Shown here: in pieces, positions 50,624 to 61,025 of the stretch
How the letters are laid out: the number at the start of each line of letters is the position of its first letter
How positions within the stretch are numbered: the stretch's first letter is position 1
Source of the DNA: Aureococcus anophagefferens
Taxonomy: Eukaryota; Sar; Pelagophyceae; Pelagomonadales; Pelagomonadaceae
Direction: 5' to 3'
DNA length: 64,000 bases
Assembly (NCBI RefSeq): GCF_000186865.1
Contig: NW_008705566.1
Location: forward strand, 281,945-345,944
Translations under genes and position numbers: made by a program
The notes under the pieces: model-generated
The model's input: the letters and a program-made list of their open reading frames with translations, nothing else
Told to the model about the DNA's origin: nothing
The model's database searches: none

Positions 50624-51178
50624 CCGCGGCGGCCGGCCGGCTCGGACGGAGCGACGCCGCGAACCCCCGGGCGCGACCCTCGCCGCCGTCGTCGGGTCCG
50701 TCCGCGAAGCCGCGCGGAGGCCCGACGGCGGGCGGGGGGCGTCGGTCCCGGACGTCGCGCCTCGACCGCCGTCCGCCGCGGCACCGGCCACCGTCCGTCG
50801 CCCGCAGCCCCCGACCACGGAAACAGGAATCGCGACGCCGCCGTCGCGCGGTCACGGCGCGTCGCCGAGAGCCGAAAGGACCGCGTGGAACCGGCCCGCG
50901 ACGTCGGGGCGCACCGGAGCAGGGCTCTCCGCGAGCTTGCTCACTGCCACTGGCGCCTGTCGCAAAGCTGAGGCACTCGAATGCGAGGGCTGCCCCGATC
51001 GGATCGGATACGCGAAATCTACACCGAGCAGGCAGCCCAGACCTCAACGCCGAGAGAGCGTGTAAACCGTGCGCCAGCGGTTGGGGCTGCCGCCGTCGTC
51101 GGTGGACGCAGCGGCGCGTCGTCGACGGCGGTCCGGCGCTCGCGCTCGGCGACGGTCTCGCAAGGCTCATCACCCACG
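50624..51178. other. intergenic or 5' part of the PT gene
   Basis: 555 bp of very GC-rich sequence between the gap and the IQ/ankyrin start codon. The leftward gene must begin here or in the gap, but I cannot identify a signal-peptide exon. No repeat or RNA gene is recognised. Confidence 0.35.
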
Positions 51179-54100
51179 ATGCCGCAGGCGCTGACCTACA
51201 AGGAATGCAAGGTGGGGACGCACGTCGCCGTGAGCGACGCCGCGGAGCTGCGCGCGGCGCTGGAGCCCTTCGAGGAGGACGACGCCGGCACGCAGGCCCT
51301 CGAGCCGACGGTCGCGCGCTTCGCCGGGCGCCGCGGCGTGATCACGAGCCGCGCGAAAAACAACCTCGAGCTGCTCGAGCGCATGGGGCGGCTCGGCGTC
51401 GCGCTCGTCGACGGCGAGACGACGGCGGAGGCGCTCCTGCCCGTGGACGTGCTTTTTGTGGACGAGGTCGAACTCAAGCTGAAGCACGAGCGCGAGCTCC
51501 GGCTCGCCAAGGAGCGAGAAATGGCGCGCGGGCAGGCCGCGGAGACGATCCAGCAGAGCTGGCGGAGCCGCGCGGAGATCGTCGAGGCCAAGGCCGTCGC
51601 GTCGGAGAAGCGGCAGGCCAAGGAGGCCGCCAAGGTCGCGGCCTTCGCGCAGCCGTCGCCGCGCGAGGACCTCGAGGCCATCCGCGCGGAGATGTCGCGC
51701 CGCGCGGAGCGGGAGAAGTACGACGCCGCCGTCACGCTCCAGTGCTCCCAGCGCGCCAAGGTGGCGACGCGCGGCGTCGAGGAGAAGCGGCACGCCGAGG
51801 AGGCGCGGCGCGCGAGCGAGGCCGCGGCCGCGGAGCGCGCGCGCGTCGCGGAGCTCGAGAGGATCGCGCGCGAGGCCGCGTCCGTGGAGCTGCAAAAGTC
51901 CTGGCGGCGCAAGGCCGCCGTCGAGCGGCGCAAGGCCATCGCCGCGGCCAAGGCCCGGGCGCGCCTCGCCGAGTTCAGCGACTCGGACGACGAGTCCGCG
52001 TCCGAGCCGAGCGTCGCCGCGGACCCCCGGGCCGAGGACGCGGCGGACCCGCCGCCGGTGGACACGCCCCAGAAGCTCGGCGAGTACCTGCGCCGGGCCG
52101 CGTCCCTGGGCATGGCCGACGGCGTCAAGGACTGCGTCGGCCGCGTCGGCGAGCTCGCGGCGGGCGTCGACGAGGGCGACGGCGACGGCTCGACGGCGCT
52201 GGCCCTCGCCCGTGTGGAAATCAAATCTTCAAACCGACTTCAATGTGAGCGTAATCGAACGGTTCGGCCCAGACTCTTTGGCCGTGCTTCGAGAACTCGA
52301 CGAGAGCAATCGATTCGTCCAAAAAATCAGCCGAATCGACTTCGATTTGTCCGAGCTAGAGATTTCTGAAGCTTGGCCCCGACGTCCCTGCTCACCGGTT
52401 GATTTCCACACAGGCCCTCGCGTGCGCGGGCGGCCACCTCGTCTGCGCGAAGCTCCTCTTCGACGCCGGCGCGGACCCGAACCGGAGCAACAAGGGGGGC
52501 TGGGCGCCCCTGCACCGCGCGGCATTCGGGGGCCACGTGGCCGTCGTGACCTGGCTCTTGGACGGCGCGGGCGCCTACGGCGCGGCGTTGAACGCGCGGG
52601 GGTCGTCGGCGGCGCACGCGGCGGCGCCCGGCGGCCGCGTCGACGTGCTCAACGCGCTCGCGGAGCGGCTCGGCGTCCGCGCGCTCGAGGCGCCGAACGC
52701 GGACGGCGACGCGCCGCTCCACTTCGCGGTCATGTGCCGCCAGCGGCTCGCGGTCCTGTGCCTGCTCGGGCTCGGCTGCGCCCGGGCGCCGAGGAACGGC
52801 GGCGGCAAGACGCCCCTGGACCTCGCCAACGAAGCCGGCGACCGCGACCTCGCCGCGCTGCTGAACGACCGCAAGTCGCTCGCGTCGTCGAACGGCAAGA
52901 AACGAACCCGAAAAAAGAAGAAGAAGCCCGACCCCAAAAAGGCGCCGCCGCCGCCGGCGCGCGGGAGCCCCGAGTTCTGGGCGGCCCAGGACGCCCGGGC
53001 CGCGGTCGCGTGGCGCGACGCCGAGTCGCTCCGGGCCGCGCTGCCCGCGGCGTGGAAGTTCGCGTCCGAGGACGTCTGCGGCGACCTGCGCCTCGGCCGC
53101 GAGGACGTCGCCACCGTGCTGCGCGCCCTGGCCATCGTCGAGGACGCCGGCGACGCGTTCGCCGCGGCCATGCCCGCGCTGAGCCCCGCCGGAAAAACCG
53201 CGGCGCTCGACCTCTCGTCCGTCGACGCCGCGCGCGCGACGGTCACGGCCGCGGCGGCGACCTTCGACTACGCGTTGAGCCGGCCCCTCACGGAGCGCCG
53301 CGCCAAGGTGGCGCAGAAGCGGCTCCTCGAGCTCATCCGCGGCCCCGCGGCGGCCTTGAAGCACGTCCACGACGCGCGGCCAAACGGCCGCGTCGACGAC
53401 TGGGGCCGCGACGACGTCTGCGAGCTGCTGCGCCTCCTCGGCGCCGGGCCCGACGACGTGCCGCCGCCGGTCCTCGCCGGCCGCGAGCTCACGCTCGTCC
53501 ACGCGCGCGACTTCGCGCGCCGCGCGCCGCCCTACGACCGCGCCGCGCCGCCGTCGCGCCTCTCCGCCGTCGTCCGCGCGCGCGTCGCCTTCCACCTCGC
53601 CCTCCTCGCCCGCCTCGGCGACTGGCGCCGCCAGCGCGACGACGCGGACGCGGCCGCCGCCGCGGCGAAAGCCGCGCGCGCGTCCCTCGACGAGGCCAAG
53701 CGGAACCGCGCCTGGGGCGCGGCGTCGACGGGCTCGGGCACGCGGCGGCCGCCGGACTCGACCTTCGGGAGCGCCGGCTCCGGCGCGGCGGCGGCGCTGG
53801 CCCTGTCGCGGGGGAAGAGCGCCGCCGACGACGCGCCGCCGGGCGACCGGTGGGTCGACCCCTGGGCCGCGAAGCCCGCGCCGTCGTCGACGCCCGGCGC
53901 GGGCTGGGCGACGACGACGCTCGCGCCGTCCGCGCCGCCCGCGCCGTCGCCGCCGCGGCGCCGGCCCCGGCCCAACTACAGCGACCTCGACGTCGCGCTC
54001 GAGGTCGTCGGCGGCCGCGTGAAACCCAAGCCCAAGGTCGCGGCCGCGCCCGCGCACGTCGCGAGCCGCGACGACGCGCCGCGGTCGCCGGGCCGCGCCT

Positions 54101-54246
54101 GGGACGCGGCCCGCGACGACGAGGAGATCGTCTGCGAGCTCGTCGGGTCCGCGGCGCGGGACTCGTTCTCGCTCGGGCCGGGCCGCGCGCTCCTCAACGC
54201 CGTCTCCGCGCGGCGGCTCCAGGCGGCGCTCCACGACGACGTTTAG
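51179..54246 (+). CDS. IQ-motif and ankyrin-repeat protein, split by introner 2
   Basis: CDS joins 51179-52213 and 52414-54246, 955 residues. Residues ~110-270 are highly charged helices with IQ-like calmodulin-binding motifs (AETIQQSWRSRAEI, AVTLQCSQRAKVA, VELQKSWRRKAAVERR). Ankyrin repeats span ~325-470 (HLVCAKLLFDAGADPNRSNKGG, WAPLHRAAFGGHVAVVTWLLDG, DGDAPLHFAVMCRQRLAVLCLL). A basic stretch and a long C-terminal region follow. IQ plus ankyrin suggests a Ca2+/calmodulin-responsive scaffold, possibly flagellar. The introner interrupts the first ankyrin repeat. Removing it leaves an extra four residues (ALAR) from target duplication. Confidence 0.88.
52210..52413 (+). mobile_element. introner element copy 2 (204 bp) in IQ/ankyrin gene
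   Basis: Ends are CCGTGTGGAAATCAA (52210) and TTGATTTCCACACAG (to 52413), a 15 bp inverted repeat with one mismatch. A perfect 8 bp target duplication GCCCTCGC flanks it (52202-52209 and 52414-52421). The intron is 52214-52413. The body closely matches copies 1 and 3 (TTCAATGTGAGCGTAAT, ATCAGCCGAATCGACTTCG). In-frame stops show it must be spliced. Confidence 0.93.
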
Positions 54247-54258
54247 ACTTTTAATGGG

Positions 54259-55088
54259 ATGTCGTTACAAGTGGCGGTTCGACCGCGCGCGTAGCTGTGG
54301 CAGTCCGCACGCGCGCGCGCGCGCCAGGCGCCCAGGCGGGCGCCGCTTTCAGCTCGCTCGTGCGCCACGGCGACCGCCACGACTACGCAACACCTGCCTG
54401 GAAAGAAAAAATCAAGGCCATTGGCGGCCGGCCGCGCGATCCGCCGCTGTCGACGCTCGGCCATCGACAGGCCAACAAATTCGGGCTAGCGGCCGCCGCC
54501 GCTCTGAGGGCGCGCGGCGGCTCCGTGCGCGTGCGGACCTCGCCCTATCTCCGCTGCATCCAGACGTCCATGCCGCTCTGCGACGCCCTGGACCTGCCGC
54601 TGACGCTCGAGCCGGGCGTCGCCGAGGTCTCGCACAGGCGGACGAACGTCGCGCCCTACGCGGAGCGGTTCGCGTACTTCCCGCGCCTCGTCGAGGGCGA
54701 GCCGGACCCCATGAGCGACGAGGAGAGCTGGCCGCTGGGCTACATGGAGCGCATCGCCGCGTTCGGCGAGAAGCTCGCGCGCGAGCTCGACGCGCGGCTC
54801 GCGAGCGAGGCGACGTCGACGCTGGTGCTCACGTCGCACGCGGCGAGCGTCGGCCTCGTGGCCTGGATGCTCGGCGACGAGCTCACGCCGGAGCTGAAGA
54901 TGGCGCCCGCGGGCTGCTACGTCCTCGCGCGCGACGCGGCCGACGAGCCGTGGGCGCTCCTCCGCGCGGGCGACGCGAACGCGCCCTACAACGGCGAGAA
55001 CGCGGCGACGACGTTCCCCTGGGGCTATCGGCCCGAGTACCTCGCGGCCTGGGAGACCGCGCACGGCGCGCGCTTCCCGCGGCCGTAG
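54259..55088 (+). CDS. histidine phosphatase (phosphoglycerate-mutase-like), one intron
   Basis: Proposed exons 54259-54290 and 54353-55088, 255 residues. SLVRHGDRHDYATPAW has the RHG catalytic motif with the phospho-accepting His. RTSPYLRCIQTSMPL is the second conserved segment (Arg, and S-x-x-x-R-x-x-x-T). LVLTSHAASVGLVAWML carries the second His. The H-G-D-R-x-x-Y form resembles the UBASH3/Sts-type or fungal ecdysteroid-phosphatase-like branch rather than glycolytic mutases. The short first exon (MSLQVAVRPRA) is inferred because the main frame lacks an ATG before the motif. The donor GTAGCT and acceptor TTTCAG keep frame. A CG dinucleotide run fills the intron. Confidence 0.75.
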
Positions 55089-55158
55089 GAGCCTTGTACG
55101 ACGCTTATCTTGCGGGAGTCCGGGCGCGGAGCGCGCGCGGAGGCGGGTCCGGCCGCGT

Positions 55159-55518
55159 TCAACTCGCGGTCTCCTGGATGACGATCAACAAGTACTCGGC
55201 GTCGGGCGCGATCATGATCTCGTGCTTCTTCGACCGAATGCGGAAAAAAGTCAGCTCGTCCGTCTCGTCGAGCGTGCGGACGACGGAGCTCGCCTTCATC
55301 GCGAGCTGCGACAGCAGCGCCGCGTAGGTGTTCGTCTCCTCGTTCTCGAGGTTCGACCGGATCGGCACGCCCTGCGCGCTCACGATCAGCACGCCTACAC
55401 GGGAACACACCCATCAGGCGCCGCGCAGGTTTTGAATCGGTCGGGACGCCGGCGCCGCACCTTTGACGCCGCGGTGCGACTGGATGCGTCGCAGGGTCTC
55501 CTCGACTTCGGACGACAT
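55159..55518 (-). CDS. DYNLRB: dynein light chain, roadblock/LC7 family
   Basis: Exons 55518-55461 and 55394-55159, 97 residues, the usual roadblock size. [32 protein letters not shown] is split at the glycine codon. Further family marks are [37 protein letters not shown] and YLLIVIQE. It dimerises and binds dynein intermediate chains in cytoplasmic and axonemal dyneins. The 66 nt GT-AG intron joins AAAG to GCGTG exactly as the family requires. It is divergent from beta-tubulin. Confidence 0.92.
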
Positions 55519-55831
55519 GTCCGAGGGCTGCGGCGCGGCGCGAGGCGGCGGTTGCGGCCGGGCGACGCGACGAACTGCGAGCGGCCGGTAGCTGCGGCGG
55601 CGGCGGCGGCTTTGCCACAAGGCGTATCTGCACATTGCACTTCTGTATATCTCCAGCAGCCGCGCTGTGCTTAATCAAAACTGCGCAACCACCAACAAAC
55701 CGCGAGCGGCTGCGTCCGTCTTTTGCCGCCGCCCCCGGGGCGATCCGCAGCCCCGCGGGCGCTCCCGCCGCCCCCCCGCCCTCCGCCGCCCCCGGCGACC
55801 CCGACCCCGTCATTCTTTTAGGTTATTCAAG

Positions 55832-57175
55832 ATGCGTGAGATCGTCCACATCCAGGGAGGCCAGTGCGGCAACCAGATCGGCGCCAAGTTCTGGGAGGTC
55901 ATCTCCGATGAGCACGGCGTCGACCCCACGGGCACGTACCACGGCGACTCGGACCTCCAGCTCGAGCGCATCAACGTGTACTACAACGAGGCGACGGGCG
56001 GCCGCTACGTGCCCCGCGCGATCCTCATGGACCTCGAGCCCGGCACCATGGACTCCGTCCGCGCGGGCCCCTTCGGCCAGCTCTTCCGCCCCGACAACTT
56101 CGTCTTCGGCCAGACCGGCGCGGGCAACAACTGGGCCAAGGGCCACTACACGGAGGGCGCCGAGCTCATCGACTCCGTCCTCGACGTCGTCCGCAAGGAG
56201 GCCGAGTCCTGCGACTGCCTCCAGGGCTTCCAGCTCACCCACTCCATGGGCGGCGGCACGGGCGCCGGCATGGGCACCCTCCTCATCTCCAAGATCCGCG
56301 AGGAGTACCCCGACCGCGTCATGTCGACCTACTCGGTGATCCCGTCGCCCAAGGTGTCGGACACGGTCGTCGAGCCCTACAACGCGACCCTCTCCGTCCA
56401 CCAGCTCGTCGAGAACTCGGACCAGTGCTTCACCCTCGACAACGAGGCCCTCTACGACATCTGCTTCCGCACGCTCAAGCTCACGACGCCGACGTACGGC
56501 GACCTCAACCACCTCATCGCGGCGGCCCTCTGCGGCACCACGTGCTCCCTGCGCTTCCCCGGCCAGCTCAACTGCGACCTCCGCAAGCTCGCGGTCAACA
56601 TGGTCCCGTTCCCCCGCCTCCACTTCTTCATGGTCGGCTTCGCGCCCCTCACGTCGCGCGGCTCCCAGCAGTACCGCGCGCTCACGGTGCCGGAGCTCAC
56701 GCAGCAGCAGTTCGACGCGAAGAACATGATGTGCGCCGCGGACCCCCGCCACGGCCGCTACCTCACGTGCTCGTGCCTCTTCCGCGGCCGCATGTCCACG
56801 AAGGAGGTCGACGAGCAGATGCTCAACGTCATCAACAAGAACTCGTCGTACTTCGTCGAGTGGATCCCGAACAACGTCAAGTCCGCGATCTGCGACATCC
56901 CGCCCAAGGGCCTCAAGATGTCCACGACGTTCATCGGCAACTCCACGGCCATCCAGGAGACGTGGAAGCGCGTGGCGGAGCAGTTCACGGCCATGTTCCG
57001 CCGCAAGGCGTTCCTCCACTGGTACACGGGCGAGGGCATGGACGAGATGGAGTTCACGGAGGCCGAGTCCAACATGAACGACCTCGTCTCCGAGTACCAG
57101 CAGTACCAGGACGCGACGGCCGAGGAGGAGGGCGAGTTCGACGAGGACGAGGAGGGCGACGACATGATGGGCTAA
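55832..57175 (+). CDS. TUBB: beta-tubulin
   Basis: 447 residues, single coding exon. [17 protein letters not shown] is the classic N-terminus; the first four residues MREI are the nascent-chain signal for co-translational tubulin autoregulation in animals. [12 protein letters not shown] is the GTP-binding tubulin signature. The acidic tail ([17 protein letters not shown]) is the site for polyglutamylation and glycylation in flagellate organisms. It polymerises with alpha-tubulin into microtubules. The ATG follows TTTTAGGTTATTCAAG, which includes a possible 5' UTR acceptor. Confidence 0.98.
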   Translation: MREIVHIQGGQCGNQIGAKFWEVISDEHGVDPTGTYHGDSDLQLERINVYYNEATGGRYVPRAILMDLEPGTMDSVRAGPFGQLFRPDNFVFGQTGAGNNWAKGHYTEGAELIDSVLDVVRKEAESCDCLQGFQLTHSMGGGTGAGMGTLLISKIREEYPDRVMSTYSVIPSPKVSDTVVEPYNATLSVHQLVENSDQCFTLDNEALYDICFRTLKLTTPTYGDLNHLIAAALCGTTCSLRFPGQLNCDLRKLAVNMVPFPRLHFFMVGFAPLTSRGSQQYRALTVPELTQQQFDAKNMMCAADPRHGRYLTCSCLFRGRMSTKEVDEQMLNVINKNSSYFVEWIPNNVKSAICDIPPKGLKMSTTFIGNSTAIQETWKRVAEQFTAMFRRKAFLHWYTGEGMDEMEFTEAESNMNDLVSEYQQYQDATAEEEGEFDEDEEGDDMMG

Positions 57176-57371
57176 GCGCGCGCGCCGCTCCGCGCACCGA
57201 CCGCGCCTGCGGTCGACGCTCGCGCACAAGTAGACACTTTAATTTATCAAGAATGTTCCATTTGTCTATGCGGGAACTAGGCCTACCGTGTGCGAGGTCG
57301 CAAGCCTTGCCGCGCCGCGAAGGTCTCGGCCGTGGCAAAGCCGCCACACGCCTCGTCCGTGCGAAGACGCG

Positions 57372-58857
57372 ATGGAGCTCGCGTCCCACGTCGAGATCAT
57401 GGAGCAGGAGGGCGAGATCCACAGCGCGGCGCTGAACCGGGCTCGGGCCGACAGCGACGACCTCCGGTCGGGCCAGCTCCAGGAGTCCTACGGCACGCTC
57501 GGTGGCCAGCTCGCGCGGCTCAAGCCCTGGACGGCGGCGGCGCTCGGCGCGCTCTTCCTCATCGTCGTGCTCATGGGCCTCTGGCACTGGCAGCTCATGC
57601 TCGTCGTGCTCGCGCTCCTCCTCCCGACGCTCGGCCAGCTCGTGCGCTGGTGGCAGCGCGACCCGAGCCGGTGCCCGCTCGACCACGTGCTCGCGTCCTA
57701 CGTGTCGGGCCTCTTCGTCCAGTCCGTGACGGCCATGGGCACGGCGTCCGTCGCCGCCGTGCTCACGGGGTCCCTCGTGCTCGGCCCGATTTTAGGCGCG
57801 CTCCACTTCTTCGACGTCTGGCAACTGGGGACGCTCGTCTTCATCTTCGGCATGTGGGGCACGTTCTGCTTCATCGAGGACCTGTGGCTCGTGAATGCGT
57901 TACGGGCCGCGCGGCGGCGGCGCGCGCACCACCACGCGGGCGCCGCGCAAAGGCGCGAGGCGTCCGTCGTCTACGCGACGGCGTCGGCGGTAGGGTACTG
58001 CGTGGGAATCAAATCTTCAACCCGACTTCAATGTGAGCGTAATTGAACGGTTTGGACCAGACCCTTCGGCCCAGCTTCGCGAACTTGTTGAGAGCAATCG
58101 ATTCGTCCAAAAATCAGCCGAATCGACTTCGATTCGACCGCGCTCGAGAAATTCGAAGATTGGCCCCGACGTCCCAGCTCACTGGTTGATTTCCACACAG
58201 GTCGGCTACGCGACGGCGCAGTGCGTCGCTTTGACCTGCATCGTCACGGCGATCATGGAGGGCCACACGGCCTTCGAGCTCCACGAGGAGAAGGCCAAGG
58301 ACGGCGAGATCACGGCCAACGAGGCCGGGTTCTTGTTCGTGCTCACCTTAGTATTCTCGTGGTACTGGCTGCCCGTGCGGCTCCTCGCGTCGCACCTCGA
58401 GGCGCTGGAGATCGAGCTGAGCCCGAACACGGGCGGCGACGACGACGCGAATTTGAGCGGCTGCGACAATCTGTGCCCGCTGCGCGCGGCCAAGGCCGAC
58501 GGGTTGGCGCCCGACTCGGACGCCGCGGGCAGCGGCTGCTGCTGCGAGCGCTTCCTCGGGCTCGTCCACGTCATCAAGTGGCCCTGGGCCCTCCGCACGA
58601 CGCACTTCACCTTCTTCCTCTACTGGTTCCTCATCCTCGTCGACGTCCACCTCTTTTTGTGGTTGGCCGTCGCGTTCCTCACGTGGTGCGCGGTCATGGT
58701 CGTCGCCGTCAAGCGCATCAAGCACCTCGAGTCGACCATGGACCCCAACGCCGCCGCCGCGACGGGCCTCCGCGAGCTCTACGGCTTCTCGCTCCTCGAC
58801 AACGAGGGCGACGACGCGCCCGTCGCGCCCGCGGCCTCGGACGCGGCCGTCGTCTGA
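57372..58857 (+). CDS. multi-pass membrane protein, PrsW-like (tentative), split by introner 3
   Basis: CDS joins 57372-58001 and 58201-58857, 428 residues. About eight TM helices. RDPSRCPLDHVLASYVSGLF resembles the start of PrsW-type proteases (D-x-x-P-x-x-P-L then a long helix), and TASAVGYATAQCVAL resembles their G-x-x-x-G-x-A-x-x-E helix. The usual catalytic Glu pair is not clear (only FCFIEDLWLV), so it may be an inactive relative. A Cys-rich loop (SGCCCERFLG) lies near residue 325. The introner leaves VGYC-VGYATAQ, i.e. a 12 nt duplication, when spliced. Confidence 0.6.
57998..58200 (+). mobile_element. introner element copy 3 (203 bp), older copy
   Basis: Left end CTGCGTGGGAATCAA and right end TTGATTTCCACACAG match as inverted repeats with two mismatches. 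The target duplication is decayed: GTAGGGTA before and GTCGGCTA after (6 of 8). The intron is 58002-58200. Body sequence aligns with copies 1 and 2 along its length (GAGAGCAATCGATTCGTCC intact). More mutations in ends and duplication suggest an older insertion. Confidence 0.9.
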
Positions 58858-59009
58858 CCGTTTTGCCCTCCTCCCTCGCCCCCTAAGTTCTGCTTCTTCC
58901 CCCGCACACGCTCGAGCTCTGGTGTGTCTGCTCTAACACGGACGAAGGGGAGCGCCGCGCGGGGCCCGACGAGGGGGCCGGCGCGGGCGCTCCGGAACAA
59001 CGAGCCCCC

Positions 59010-60062
59010 CTACTTGTAGTTGAGGATGCGGGCGAACTTGTCGCCGACGAGGCTCGCGCCGCCGACGAGGCAGCCGTCGATGTCGGGCATGGACATGAGC
59101 TCGTCGACGGAGTCGGGCGTCACGGAGCCGCCGTACTGGATGCGGACCGCGTCGGCCGTCGCCTCGTCGTACATCGACGCGAGCTTCGAGCGGATGAACT
59201 TGTGCACCTCCTGGGCTTTGTCCGAGGGGCAGACGAGGCCCGTGCCGATGGCCCAGACCTGCGAGCGGGCGACGTCGGACGTCCGCGGTCGCGCGGTAAA
59301 AAAACGCGCCCGGTCGTCGGACGCGGCGCGGGACGGGCTCGTAGGCGATGACGATCTTCTTCATGTCCTCGGCGGAGACGCCCGCGAGGTCCTTGGCGAG
59401 CTGGATCGCGCAGACGCTCTCGCAGAGGCCCGCGTCGTACTCGTCCTTCGTCTCGCCGATGCAGAGCACGGGGATCATGCCGGACTCGAGGACCTTCAGC
59501 GTCTTCTTGTTGACGGCGGTGTCGTCGTCCATGAAGAGCGAGCGGCGCTCGCTGTGGCCCGTGAGGATGTACGTCACGCCCATCGACTTGACCATCGACG
59601 CCGCGACCGCGCCCGTGTAGGCGCCCGAGTCCTCGAAGAAGCAGGACTGGGCGCCGAGGTGCAGCTTCGTGTCCTTGATGATCTCGGACACGGCGCCGAT
59701 GAAGGGGAACCTGCGGGTCGAGTGAGCCGGCGGCCGCGGCCGCGCGCCGGGGACGCGGGCGCCGCGCGGCGGGAAGATGATCGCCTCGCCGGGCATGTCG
59801 GCGGTCTCCGCGGCGACGACCGTCGCGAGCTCCTTGGCGTCAGCGAGCGACGTCGGGTTCATCTTCCTACGAGCGTTCGGGGGTTATCGAGTCCAGCCTC
59901 CGCCCATCGCCGCAGCGGGACGCACCAATTGCCGCCAATGACGGACGTGCGCATCGCCATGGGCGCGACGCCAGCGCGCGCGGCATAGGTCGGCAGGGCC
60001 GGGCCGCGCGCGACGAGGCCGAGCGCGGGCGCAAGGCAGAGCAGAGTCTTGATCGCAGCCAT
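59010..60062 (-). CDS. TPI: triosephosphate isomerase, plastid-type leader, three introns
   Basis: Exons 60062-59926, 59866-59768, 59710-59335 and 59258-59010, 286 residues. Interconverts DHAP and glyceraldehyde-3-phosphate. Active-site marks are GGNWKMN (Lys), YILTGHSERR (His), AYEPVWAIGTG (Glu) and YGGSV (phosphate). The first ~36 residues (MAAIKTLLCLAPALGLVARGPAL...) look like a signal plus transit peptide, so a plastid isoform is likely. Introns are 59, 57 and 76 nt. Intron 2 needs a GC donor (59767) to give IIFPP-FPFIGAV; introns 1 and 3 are GT-AG. Intron 1 donor GTGCGTCC is the same as in EF-1alpha copy A. Confidence 0.95.
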
Positions 60063-61025
60063 AGCTCAAAGACAGCGTCAGGACTTCGAGCCGTGGCGAT
60101 CTGCTTGGCCTGGGATCGGCTGCGCCGATGCGCGTGTCGCCTATAGCCTGGTGTCTTGGCCGTAGGCGCGGGCGTAATGGCGTCTCGCGCCAGGCCAGTA
60201 CACACGCGGCGTTCGGCAGCGCATAGCGCCGCGAAGGGCCGCCGGCCGCGCCGACGACGCGCAGGCACGTCACTAGAGCACGTCACCAGGCCTTCGCGGA
60301 CCTTGACGGCGAAGCTGGCCTGCTCCTTCTGCAGGAAGGCAACCGTGACGGCGCGCGCGCCGCGAGCGCCTGCTTCTTGAGCTCGTCGTCCTGAATGCCC
60401 TCGAGCTGGCCCTCGTAGTACTTGAGGTAGGACAGGAGCACGAGCGCGTCGACGTACGCGGCCTAGGAGAACGAGACCGTCGCCGACGGCGGCCGCACGG
60501 GCTGCGACTCCTACGCCGAGGACGCGAAGCACGGCAAAAGAATGTTCCAGGCCGCGAAGGAAGCGTCCCAGACCGAGAACGAGCTCCACCGGCTCGACCG
60601 CGACCGCGAAGACGAGGAGTCGACGTCGCGCTGCAGCACGGTGTGGTCTTCAGGCGACTGGCACAGTCGCTGGCCGCGCGCGGCGGGCGACCGGTGGGCC
60701 CGGCTTGATGCCCGACGGACGACGCCGTCCCGCGCGCGCGGGGAACAAGCCAAAATGAGGCACCGCCACGAAGCGTGTCGTTGACGTCTTCCTTGAACTT
60801 CCTCGAGCCGGCCTGATCAGCTGAACGCCTCACGCCTGCGCCCGGCCTCAATCGTGAACATCGGTGGAAGAAACAAAGCTTCGGGTTGCACAAGCGCGTC
60901 AGCTCCTCCAATTCAAGACTGTAGAGGCGCAGCGCACCGCTCGCTCGCACCACAGGCCAGCTTTCCCGTCGCAAAAACGGCACCGTAGAGCGACAGCACA
61001 CCGCGGAAGGTCGCGGATCGCGGAA
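60063..61025. pseudogene. debris zone with two opposed gene fragments
   Basis: No intact gene. On the minus strand 60464-60270 reads AAYVDALVLLSYLKYYEGQL, then after a one-base slip in a CG run, VAFLQKEQASFAVKVREG. On the plus strand 60464-60630 reads SYAEDAKHGKRMFQAAKEAS then TENELHRLDRDREDEE. Both look like real protein text and both begin at the same CCTAGG palindrome (60461-60466), which offers an AG acceptor to each strand. Neither continues. The remainder to 61025 holds the promoter of the following gene. Confidence 0.45.

Noticed and set aside
54254..55327. Rightward 357-codon frame starting at ATG 54254
   Set aside because: The adjacent frame has the RHG phosphatase motifs throughout; this one is an Arg-rich shadow.
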